Below are positions 57,074 through 64,000 of a stretch of DNA of 64,000 bases, piece after piece (within the stretch, counting starts at the first letter, position 1; every line of letters begins with the position of its first letter). The position numbers and the translations under genes were made by a program. The notes below the pieces were generated by a model. That model was not told the DNA's origin. It did not search any database and saw nothing but the letters and a program-made list of their open reading frames with translations. Source of the DNA: an uncultured Chloroflexales bacterium (lineage in GTDB: Bacteria; Chloroflexota; Chloroflexia; Chloroflexales; Chloroflexaceae); NCBI GenBank assembly GCA_937902315.1, contig CALGUG010000065.1, positions 1 through 64,000 of the forward strand, written 5' to 3'.

Positions 57074-58204
57074 AGCCGCAATATCCTTTCTAGCATTCAG
57101 GTACTAATCTGACCCACGTCGACTCTATTCTGAAACGATCAGCCCTGTAATACCAAATCCGATTGTTTACTCTCTATTAGGCCTTCGGCAGAGTGGAACT
57201 TGACAATTTTTCTCGACTTGTCGTTTTCTCGCGTCGAGAGAATGCAGATCTTTAAAACGGACTTGGTATAAGATCGAGATAGAAAAAAATCGTCTAGAGC
57301 TTGCGCCTAAAGAGTGTCTTATGTTTATCGACGGAAGCTTAGCCGCCACAACTGTACTTGCGCACCAGACCTACTGTTTATTCAGCTCTCTCTTTTGAAC
57401 CGAATTGGCTATAGCAAACGATACCATCCACTCACTCGTGTCGCACACAATCGGCTAAGATTGGCCCGCTTTCGTCGCGACCCGTCGATTACAGCCTTTT
57501 AACTTCCCTACCAATTTACTAAAGGGTTTTAGCTAGAAGCGCCACTTCCTTAGACAGTTGCCATCACAATCCTCAATTCCAGCGATAGTAAACAGAAACA
57601 TATCAGCCCTAAACTGTGGCAGAGATTACATCTAGCTAACAGCTTAACATTTTTATTTGAAATTGTATAGTAATTTACATATATATGTCGTATAATAGCT
57701 CAGGGCTTAAGCTTTTCTTGGAAGATTCTTATTGACCCAGCCTAGAAACTTCGGCCTTTACGAAACGGTATAGATAATAACGAATTACCGTAATTGTTGC
57801 GTTTTATAATACTATCGTATACAATAGTTAAAATTTCATAAAACTGTAGCTTCAGGGGTTGGTACTAACTTTTAGTACATGTTATCTACAACTGAAAACT
57901 TATTACACCCGATCGTTAGTTCTATCACGATCTCGCCTCATAGGACGAGTAAGCTCTTGCCTCACGCAGTTGTGATCTTTTTAAACTTGCATCCTGAAAC
58001 CTTCCATAGCCTATTGCATAAGTTCGTTTTTTCAGTGATCGTAGCGCAAGGAAGCGATAAAGCAGGCTTTCCAGAATATCGCTTCAGTCAGTCGAAGGTT
58101 TCGAAAATCTCGCAAGGCCCTTTCCTCGTGCAGCACACTGCACGAGAAGCACTTTTCTCAGAACAATCACTTCATTCCCTACAAGACAGAGTTGGAGTAC
58201 AAGT
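57074..58204. other. long divergent intergenic region of the PAS-STAS cluster
   Basis: 1.1 kb between divergent genes. It holds MITE-like copy D at 57148-57271 and otherwise AT-rich sequence (57560-57900) with no gene I can support. A 109-codon open frame at 57879-58208 lacks a ribosome site and has biased, non-protein-like composition. Promoters for both directions should lie here. Confidence 0.6.
57148..57271 (+). repeat. MITE-like repeat, copy D (best termini)
   Basis: Terminal inverted repeats TAATACCAAATCCG (57148-57161) and CGGACTTGGTATAA (57258-57271), 12 of 14 matching. The interior AGGCCTTCGGCAGAGTGGAA is conserved. There is no ORF inside. Confidence 0.85.
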
Positions 58205-59476
58205 ATGACACACAGCGGGAGCACACCTACACATTCAGCATTAAGCTACTATGACGAACAAAGTGCCCAGTTTTCTAAGCTGCTCCAACAGGCTTTCCGC
58301 GAAAGCCCCAACGGTCTATCACACCTCACTAGCCGCGAACAACAACGACTTGCCAAACAAAGTGTCGTTGCACTGCGAAAAGACTTCGAACATGGAGAGA
58401 GCCATGCTTTGTTACAACTCCTCCATAACAACCATACTTTGGCCCAAGGCGAGCACAACCAATACTTCTTCCAAGCGCTCCGCCATGCCGCCTGTGAATT
58501 TCTTAGACCTCTGGTCCTTGATCATCCCGATATCGGCTTTATGGCTCTCGAGCAGCTCCAAACCCGCATCGCGCATGCCGAGACCAGCTTCATCAAGCAG
58601 CAACTCGACGAATCACAACGTGTTCACGATCTGCTCAGCAAAGAGTTCGACACACAAAAGATCGAGGCCCAGACCTTCTACGCTCTAGCGGAAAATATGC
58701 CCGATGGCATCGCGGTTGTCAGCTTAGATGCGACCATGCGTTATGGCAACCCTGCCTTCCACAAAATGTTGGGCTACGACGACCTCACCAACATGCCGGT
58801 CTCTGAGTTCTTCTCCGATATCGACCCCGATGGCAACCCATCCATATCACCCGAGGCCGTTATCGTAGAAACCCTAACAAACGATGTTTGGCAAGGGGTT
58901 GTGACCTACAAACGGGCAGATGGCTCGCTCTTCTTAGGCAATCTATCGGTGTGTGTTATTCGCGATGCCCAGCGAAACCCGATCGTATTTGCAGGGATCG
59001 TGCGCGATATCACTGAAGAGCTCCGTCAAGAACAAGAACGCCGCCAACTCCAAGAGCAAGTCATCGCAAGCCAAGAAGCGCTTCTTCGCGAACTGAGCAC
59101 TCCGATTATCCCGCTGGCAAACGATATTTTGGTTATGCCACTTGTGGGCAGCATCGACTCGAATCGTGCCCAAATGGTCTTAGAAAGCTTGCTCGATAGC
59201 GTTTCAAAATCGCGCACATCGGTGGTCATTTTGGATATTACAGGTGTTCCAATTGTCGACACCCATGTGGCCAATGCGCTTGTGCGGGCATCACAAGCGA
59301 TCAAACTCTTGGGGGCGCAGTTGATTCTGACAGGTATTCGACCGGAAGTAGCCCAAACGATCGTTGGGCTCTCGCTTGATCTTAGTAATATCGTCACCCA
59401 AGCGACGCTCCAAAACGGCATCGACTATGCTATCAGAAGTCGCAATACCCAACGCTTGAGCAAAGGTGCTGCTTAA
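58205..59476 (+). CDS. PAS-STAS protein (RsbR-like) with extra N-terminal helical domain, paralogue 5
   Basis: A 423-residue protein. Residues ~1-160 are helical (QFSKLLQQAFRE, FLRPLVLDHPDIGFMALEQL) and could be a sensor module. The PAS domain at ~165-285 has FYALAENMPDGIAVVSLDATMRYGN and GIVRDITEELRQ. The STAS domain at ~300-415 has LVMPLVGSIDSNRAQMV, VVILDITGVPIVDTHVA and LILTGIRPEVAQTI. Both phospho-acceptor positions are usable (Ser in GSID, Thr in VDTH), so this is the one canonical RsbR of the five. It is divergent from the other four, with GGAG before the ATG and a terminator after. Confidence 0.9.
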   Translation: MTHSGSTPTHSALSYYDEQSAQFSKLLQQAFRESPNGLSHLTSREQQRLAKQSVVALRKDFEHGESHALLQLLHNNHTLAQGEHNQYFFQALRHAACEFLRPLVLDHPDIGFMALEQLQTRIAHAETSFIKQQLDESQRVHDLLSKEFDTQKIEAQTFYALAENMPDGIAVVSLDATMRYGNPAFHKMLGYDDLTNMPVSEFFSDIDPDGNPSISPEAVIVETLTNDVWQGVVTYKRADGSLFLGNLSVCVIRDAQRNPIVFAGIVRDITEELRQEQERRQLQEQVIASQEALLRELSTPIIPLANDILVMPLVGSIDSNRAQMVLESLLDSVSKSRTSVVILDITGVPIVDTHVANALVRASQAIKLLGAQLILTGIRPEVAQTIVGLSLDLSNIVTQATLQNGIDYAIRSRNTQRLSKGAA

Positions 59477-59500
59477 CGTTCAAGCGAACACCAATCACCA

Positions 59501-59543
59501 ATCAAAAAAGGATTGCCCCTTATCCGGGCAATCCTTTTTTGAT
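59501..59543 (+). terminator. terminator after paralogue 5
   Basis: A perfect 18-bp stem ATCAAAAAAGGATTGCCC with a 7-nt loop and a T6 run. Confidence 0.92.
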
Positions 59544-59579
59544 CTATTACAGAGCCAATCCAATTACTACGTTCAGCAC

Positions 59580-59645
59580 TTTAGCGGCTAGGTCTCTAAC
59601 CTCCATTCATTCCCAAGCGCGTCTGCCTTCGGCTATCAAAGGCCA
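59580..59645 (+). repeat. dispersed ~75-bp repeat, copy 13 (variant)
   Basis: Core GCGTCTGCCTTCGGCTAT at 59619-59636. The left flank TTTAGCGGCTAGGTCTCTAA is near-consensus. It is convergent with copy 14. Confidence 0.82.
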
Positions 59646-59866
59646 ATCCATCCATTCAGGTTTTAAGCAGATCGCAGCTTACGCTACGATCTGTTCGCTG
59701 CGCTCAATGGGCAGCCCAAAGACCGACCGATACAGCCGTTGCTTCTTCTGTATCACATTCCGCAAGCAAGCCACAATCGCCAGCTAGTTAGAGAGTCATA
59801 CGAAATCCGTTTGAATTGTCGGCTTGGAAGAGTTCTTTCGGCACAAACAGCTACAAGCCTCGTTTG

Positions 59867-59940
59867 TTGGGCGGGATGTTGGTAGCCGTAGGCGGACGCG
59901 CCAAGAACCCTCTTTTTGGGCAAACCTAGCCGCAGCAATC
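59867..59940 (-). repeat. dispersed ~75-bp repeat, copy 14
   Basis: Core at 59882-59899 with GGGCGGGATGTTG before it, identical to copy 4 over that stretch. Confidence 0.86.
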
Positions 59941-60335
59941 AGAAGGAAGCAAGTAGATTTGTTATCAGAAAGGCAAGAAAGAGTTGTATGTATAACAAAC
60001 ACAGATATATTCTGCTCTATCGAAGGCAAAAAAGGGATAAAGTGAGAGAGTGAATTCACATAAATGGTCGATTCGTCTCAAAAAGCGCGAATTATATTCA
60101 AAACATTGCTCAATCGCTTCGATCATATATGTTATGTATAAAGACTTTTCGGCTACTAGAAAATTAATCTTTCATCATAAAGTAAGCTTTTTGGGCATCA
60201 CAATACTGTTTTAAACCAGCTTGTAAATAGCTCCACAAGCGTAAATTATGCCATCCAAATGATTGATTTGCTCTATACTATGTGGGTCGAGCGTTCGATG
60301 TTGGACGCAACACAGGTATGCAAAGGAGCTTCAAG

Positions 60336-61475
60336 ATGGCTAAGACCTATCGTGTCGGTGTTATCGGTTTCGCTCACATGCACGTCAACGAGCTGATTCA
60401 CCAGTTCGATGTGCATCCGCAAACCGAGTGGGTTGCTTGTGCCGATACCGTCCCTGCTGTTAAACCTCTCTCATCCAAGCCCTCAACTCGCGCAGCCAAC
60501 CTTCGCCGCGCGCAGGAAGTCACTGGTATTCCCAAGGTCTACGACGATTACCGCGAAATGCTGGCCAACGAAAAGTTGGACATCGTTATCGCTTGTCCGG
60601 AAAACGCCCGCCATGGCGAAGTGATCGAAGCGATCGCCGCTGCTGGCGCGCATATCGTGACCGAAAAGCCGATGGCAGCTAGCCTGAGCGAGGCGCTTCA
60701 CATGGTGCGCTCGGCCCGCAATGCTGGCGTCAAGCTGATGATCAACTGGCCGATCGCATGGACCCCAGCTATGCGCGCGCTCAAGCCCCTGTTGGAAGAG
60801 GGCACGATCGGTCGCGTGCTCGAGCTGAAGTGGCGTAACGGCCCCTCGATGGGACCCTTGGCCTATAACAAAGGCGACGATGTGCTGACCGGTGCCGAAA
60901 AAGGCTCGGAGTGGTGGCACCAGTCGGCACCCGGCGGCGGTGTATTGCTTGACTACTGCTGCTATGGCGCTTGTTTGTCGCGCTTGCTGATCGGCCCAGC
61001 GACAGCAGCAAGCGGCTTGAAGGCTAACCTCGACAGCCACTATGGCGACGCCGAAGACAACGCCATTATCACCGTGCGCTTCCCGCAAGCGATCGCTATT
61101 CTGGAAGCCAGCTGGACCACTTGGGCCAACGGTGTGCCCAACGGTCCGGTGATTCATGGCACAACCGGTACTTTGGTCGTTAACAGCCGCGTCAATCCCG
61201 ACACTGGCAAGTCGACCCAGGTTGTGGAGGTCTATACCTCGCGCGCTGCTGCACCCGGCTCGCCCGACCGCATCGTCGAGGGCGAACCGCTTCCGGAGGG
61301 CCGCGCAACCTTGGCAGAAGAGTTCATTCACCACATCGAGACGGGCGAGCCGCTCTACGATATGCTCGACCCCGAATTGAACCTCGATGCTATGGCGATT
61401 CTGGATGCGGGCATTCGCTCGGCAGCCAGCGGCAAGGTCGAGTTGGTCAACGACGCTACTTGGTCGATCGGCTAA
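60336..61475 (+). CDS. Gfo/Idh/MocA-family oxidoreductase
   Basis: A 379-residue NAD(P)-dependent sugar or polyol dehydrogenase-like protein. The N-terminal Rossmann domain is YRVGVIGFAHMHVNELI (the nucleotide loop is GFAHMH rather than the usual GxGxxG), then VIACPENARHGEVIEAIAAAGAHIVTEKPMA with the EKP motif. The C-terminal domain has GGGVLLDYCCYGACLSRLLIG (the conserved D/H-type active-site helix, here with Tyr-Gly). The substrate is unknown. ATG 60336 has AAGGAG upstream. It is a single gene, ended by a strong hairpin. Confidence 0.9.
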   Translation: MAKTYRVGVIGFAHMHVNELIHQFDVHPQTEWVACADTVPAVKPLSSKPSTRAANLRRAQEVTGIPKVYDDYREMLANEKLDIVIACPENARHGEVIEAIAAAGAHIVTEKPMAASLSEALHMVRSARNAGVKLMINWPIAWTPAMRALKPLLEEGTIGRVLELKWRNGPSMGPLAYNKGDDVLTGAEKGSEWWHQSAPGGGVLLDYCCYGACLSRLLIGPATAASGLKANLDSHYGDAEDNAIITVRFPQAIAILEASWTTWANGVPNGPVIHGTTGTLVVNSRVNPDTGKSTQVVEVYTSRAAAPGSPDRIVEGEPLPEGRATLAEEFIHHIETGEPLYDMLDPELNLDAMAILDAGIRSAASGKVELVNDATWSIG

Positions 61476-61496
61476 TTCTAGCTCCAAGTAAGATCT

Positions 61497-61536
61497 GGGA
61501 TTGGGTGAAGTTTTACCTTCACCCAATCCCTTTTTT
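61497..61536 (+). terminator. terminator after Gfo/Idh/MocA gene
   Basis: GGGATTGGGTGAAG, loop TTTTAC, CTTCACCCAATCCC, then TTTTTT. Confidence 0.94.
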
Positions 61537-61604
61537 ATGGTCATACGACATCTGTTTGTATGGTTATTGGGCGGTCGTATGGCACAGACATCTAGCCCCT
61601 CTTT

Positions 61605-61682
61605 TTGACGGGCAGAACGTTTATAGCCGTAGGCGGACGCGGTTAAAGTCTTTTTTGGGTAGGGACGTCGCCGCCAAAGCTA
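61605..61682 (-). repeat. dispersed ~75-bp repeat, copy 15
   Basis: Core ATAGCCGTAGGCGGACGC at 61623-61640. The outer end CGCCGCCAAAGCTAT matches copies 8 and 10. Confidence 0.85.
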
Positions 61683-61838
61683 TACAATACCCTCGTTGAA
61701 GTAAGCACCTGAATTCAATATCAAAAGAGCTAGGCTAAGCAGAAACAGCCCTCCAAACTCGTCCAATAGACTGTTGCGAAGTTGATGGCGGCATGATAGA
61801 GTACAAAAAACGTTAGTGTATCTAATAAGGAGAGAGGC

Positions 61839-61898
61839 ATGGCACAGATCACTTACAACTTGGGGTTGCTCGCGATTGCAAGTGAGTGCCCGCTGTAA
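61839..61898 (+). CDS. leader peptide of the ribosomal protection gene (19 aa)
   Basis: A short ORF encoding MAQITYNLGLLAIASECPL, with a strong AAGGAGAGAG ribosome site. It lies 255 bp before the Tet(M)-like gene and is separated from it by two intrinsic terminators. Its CTCCTT downstream (61905-61910) can pair with its own AAGGAG, and AGTGA in its last codons can pair with TCACT at 61910-61914, so translation and RNA folding are probably interdependent. Leader ORFs of this kind sense ribosome stalling by antibiotics. The role is inferred from layout. Confidence 0.75.
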   Translation: MAQITYNLGLLAIASECPL

Positions 61899-62023
61899 GT
61901 GCACCTCCTTCACTAGGATCTCATCGCTATAGGTGATGACAGACTGCGCTTAAGCTTTCCTGATAAAGTTTGGCTTTGTTAGGAACAGAAGCGAGTTTTG
62001 TTATTGCCAAAAGCCCATACCTT

Positions 62024-62064
62024 CGGCCATTGGTGCATAAGCAGCACTATGGCCGTCTTTTTTT
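62024..62064 (+). terminator. attenuator terminator 1 before the Tet(M)-like gene
   Basis: A long stem CGGCCATTGGTGC / GCACTATGGCCG with loop ATAAGCA, followed by TCTTTTTTT. It lies between the leader ORF and the resistance gene. Confidence 0.88.
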
Positions 62065-62100
62065 GCACGGCTATGGAATATGTCTGTAGACCTTGTTGAG

Positions 62101-62128
62101 AAGCCACAGGCATATCTGTGGCTTTTTT
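62101..62128 (+). terminator. attenuator terminator 2 before the Tet(M)-like gene
   Basis: AAGCCACAG-GCATAT-CTGTGGCTT with six T residues, ending 25 bp before the start codon. Together with terminator 1 it should block most transcription unless read-through is induced. Confidence 0.9.
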
Positions 62129-62153
62129 ATTGTCCTACATTCAGAGGAGCGTT

Positions 62154-64000
62154 ATGCCCACACTCAACCTAGGAATTTTGGCCCATGTCGATGCAGGAAA
62201 AACCAGCTTAACGGAACGCTTACTCTTCCGCAGCGGTGCGATCCATCGCTTGGGGAGTGTTGACAGTGGAAATACTCAAACCGATAGCATGGCGCTTGAG
62301 CGCGAGCGAGGCATTACGATCAAGTCGGCAGTTGCAGCGTTTACGATCGACGAGTTAACGGTAAATCTGATCGATACGCCGGGGCATCCCGACTTTATCG
62401 CCGAAGTTGAACGTGTCTTAAGCGTACTCGATGGCGCTATCCTGGTGATCTCGGCGGTCGAAGGGGTTCAGCCTCAAACCCGCATTCTAATGCGAGCGCT
62501 GCAACGGCTGGAGATTCCGCTGCTGATCTTTATCAATAAAATCGATCGACGCGGCGCCGATGTCGAGACCGTGATTGAGAGTATCAGCCAGAAGCTCTCG
62601 CCTGCGCTTGTGCCGATGGGAAGCTGCCAGCATGAGGGCAGTCCTCAAGCCGATTTTCGTGCTTCACAAGCTGATGATCCAAGTTTCCGCTCATGCTTAA
62701 TTGAGCAGCTGACCCAACACAGCGATCAGCTGTTAGAGTGTTATGTCGAACTGGAGGATGCTTTAGCATTTGAGGAGGTGTATCGAGAGTTAGTGGACCA
62801 AACCCGAGCGGGCTTGGTCTACCCGGTCTTTTGTGGCTCTGCGATCACAGGGGCAGGGATCGAAGCACTGCTTCAAGGGATCAAAGAGCTGTTACCTCGG
62901 ACAACAGAGCAAAGCGATGGCGAGCTCGCCGGACAGATCTTTAAAATCGAACGCAACGCCGTCAATCAAAAGATCGCTTATGTCCGGCTCTTTGCAGGAA
63001 GGCTACAAGCGCGCGAACGAGTTCAGGTCGGCAAGCAGCTCGAACGAGTCACCGCAATCGAAGTCTTTTCACAAGGAGGCGCCCAAAGCAGCAGCGAGAT
63101 CGTTGCCGGTCAGATCGGCAAATTAGCTGGCCTGACCCACTGTCAGATCGGCGATACGATCGGCCGCGGGCAGCAGCGACAAATGCATCGTTTCGCGCCT
63201 CCCACACTTGAAAGCTTGATCGTACCGATCGATCAGAGCAAACGCTCGGCGCTCTATCGGGCGCTGGTTCAATTAAGCGAACAAGATCCGCTGATCAATC
63301 TGCGCGTTGATCAAGAGCAGCAAGAGCTGTTTGTATCGCTCTATGGCGAAGTGCAAAAAGAGGTGATCGAGAGCACATTGCTGCGCGACTACGGGATCGC
63401 AGTTGCGTTCCGCGAAAGCTCGATGATCTGCATTGAGCGGCTTAGCGCTAGTGGTGAAGCACTTGAACTGCTTGGCAAGGATGATAATCCCTTTGTGGCG
63501 ACCTTGGGAGTGCGGGTCGAGCCGGGAGCGCCCGAGAGTGGCATTCAGGTGCAATTTCATTCCAAGGTCGAAACGATCCCGCTCTACATCTACAAAACAG
63601 TTGAGGCTTTTCAAGCAGCGCTGATCGAAACGTTTAAAGAAACTCTTAAACAAGGCCTATACGGTTGGGAGGTGCAGGACTGCCAAATCAGTGTCACCCA
63701 TTCAGGCTATGTATCGCCACTCAGTAGCGCTCGCGACTTCCGCTTGTTAGCGCCTTTAGTGCTTATGCAAGCACTAGCCGAGGCGGGAACCTACGTTTGT
63801 GAGCCATTGCAACACTTCAGGCTCGAAATACCGATCGATTGCTTTCCCGCTATCTGGTCGCTGCTTTCGCGCTTAGGCGCTAGGCCCCAAGCACCGGAGA
63901 TACGAGAAACGATCTGTGTCTTGTCGGGCGAAATCTCGGTTACTCAGATTCGTTACTTGCAAGAGCAGCTCGCACATCACAGCCATGGCGAAGGCGTGTT
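62154..64000 (+). CDS. Tet(M)/OtrA-like ribosomal protection GTPase (3' end outside window)
   Basis: 615 codons are visible, starting MPTLNLGILAHVDAGKTSL. The GTPase motifs are AHVDAGKTS (G1), RGITIKS (G2), DTPGHPDF (G3), NKID (G4) and CGSA (G5). EF-G-like domains follow, with SLYGEVQKEVIESTL, CEQGLYGWEV-like LKQGLYGWEVQDC and SGYVSPLSSARDFRLLAPLVL. The last two blocks are typical of tetracycline ribosomal protection proteins rather than EF-G. It would remove tetracycline from the ribosome in a GTP-dependent way. The frame is intact to the window edge. AGAGGAG precedes the ATG. Expression is likely controlled by the leader peptide and two terminators. Confidence 0.92.
   Translation, partial: MPTLNLGILAHVDAGKTSLTERLLFRSGAIHRLGSVDSGNTQTDSMALERERGITIKSAVAAFTIDELTVNLIDTPGHPDFIAEVERVLSVLDGAILVISAVEGVQPQTRILMRALQRLEIPLLIFINKIDRRGADVETVIESISQKLSPALVPMGSCQHEGSPQADFRASQADDPSFRSCLIEQLTQHSDQLLECYVELEDALAFEEVYRELVDQTRAGLVYPVFCGSAITGAGIEALLQGIKELLPRTTEQSDGELAGQIFKIERNAVNQKIAYVRLFAGRLQARERVQVGKQLERVTAIEVFSQGGAQSSSEIVAGQIGKLAGLTHCQIGDTIGRGQQRQMHRFAPPTLESLIVPIDQSKRSALYRALVQLSEQDPLINLRVDQEQQELFVSLYGEVQKEVIESTLLRDYGIAVAFRESSMICIERLSASGEALELLGKDDNPFVATLGVRVEPGAPESGIQVQFHSKVETIPLYIYKTVEAFQAALIETFKETLKQGLYGWEVQDCQISVTHSGYVSPLSSARDFRLLAPLVLMQALAEAGTYVCEPLQHFRLEIPIDCFPAIWSLLSRLGARPQAPEIRETICVLSGEISVTQIRYLQEQLAHHSHGEGV

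Larger units (their letters stand above)
59544..60335. other. intergenic region with a convergent repeat pair
   Basis: About 790 bp. It holds repeat copies 13 and 14, then AT-rich DNA (60040-60280) before the oxidoreductase gene, with TATACT near 60275 as a possible -10. No gene is seen. Confidence 0.6.

Noticed and set aside
57879..58208. 109-codon frame before paralogue 5
   Set aside because: No ribosome site, Ser/His/Leu-biased composition and overlap with the real start; treated as upstream non-coding DNA.
59753..59938. Short frames containing SAYGYQHPA
   Set aside because: The shared peptide arises from translation of the dispersed repeat core; it appears in unrelated gaps and is not a protein family.
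60483..61544. 353-codon antisense frame over the Gfo/Idh/MocA gene
   Set aside because: Antisense shadow that also runs through the terminator; no family match.
2261..61682. Possible CRISPR array from the repeated 18-bp core
   Set aside because: Copies are kilobases apart, in both orientations, with no regular spacers and no cas genes.

Overview
The window looks like chromosome of a member of the Chloroflexota, most likely class Chloroflexia (Herpetosiphon/Roseiflexus-like). This placement is an inference with moderate confidence. It rests on the mevalonate-type decarboxylase of the kind known from Roseiflexus, on secreted proteins ending in a short 'LLPFIV'-type motif, on lipoproteins with Ser/Thr/Pro-rich stalks, and on the mix of housekeeping genes. 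Base composition is mildly GC-rich, and intergenic gaps are AT-rich and full of dispersed repeats. No phage, CRISPR array or large island is visible.

Layout. 1-175: two tRNA-Gly(GCC) genes. 0.4-9.8 kb: a GNAT and an alditol oxidase; a four-gene minus-strand operon (GNAT, Rieske oxygenase, two tandem APH(6)-type kinases); then hemN, hemG/hemY and an M24 peptidase. 10-16.4 kb: histidine kinase plus response regulator, an UPF0173 hydrolase, a trxA-CsoR/CstR-like operon with a clear promoter and operator, a DinB protein and hisD. 16.6-24 kb: two glycosyltransferases, a membrane protein, a solitary tyrosine recombinase, a methyltransferase and a CAP-domain lipoprotein. 24-32 kb: VWA/MoxR pair, phosphoesterase, LLM oxidoreductase, iron-siderophore-type binding lipoprotein and MurT. 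32-45.6 kb: a GH35-like protein, trxB, methyltransferase, Nudix-VOC fusion, VOC, cupin, a polytopic glycosyltransferase-like protein, a (di)phosphomevalonate decarboxylase, HemW and a HutD-family protein.

The most striking unit is 45.98-53.3 kb. A consensus promoter, a cobalamin riboswitch and an intrinsic terminator precede five genes. The first two encode exported proteins with a transcobalamin/DUF4430-like beta domain. One of them is fused to two tandem alpha/alpha-barrel modules, the same two folds that make up animal intrinsic factor and transcobalamin. The other is membrane anchored through a long Ser/Thr/Pro stalk. The last three encode an ECF transporter (S, T and fused A-A subunits) with ATGA start/stop overlaps. 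I read it as a surface B12-capture and import system.

Next, 53.4-59.5 kb holds five PAS-STAS (RsbR-like) paralogues, four on the minus strand and one divergent. The two regulatory phospho-threonine positions are differentially lost among them. A Gfo/Idh/MocA oxidoreductase follows. The window ends inside a Tet(M)-like ribosomal protection gene preceded by a 19-codon leader peptide and two tandem intrinsic terminators, which is an attenuation arrangement.

Two dispersed repeat families fill the intergenic gaps: a ~75-bp element with an 18-bp core (15 copies, several in convergent pairs), and a ~125-bp MITE-like element with terminal inverted repeats (five copies). Almost every transcription unit ends in a strong hairpin.
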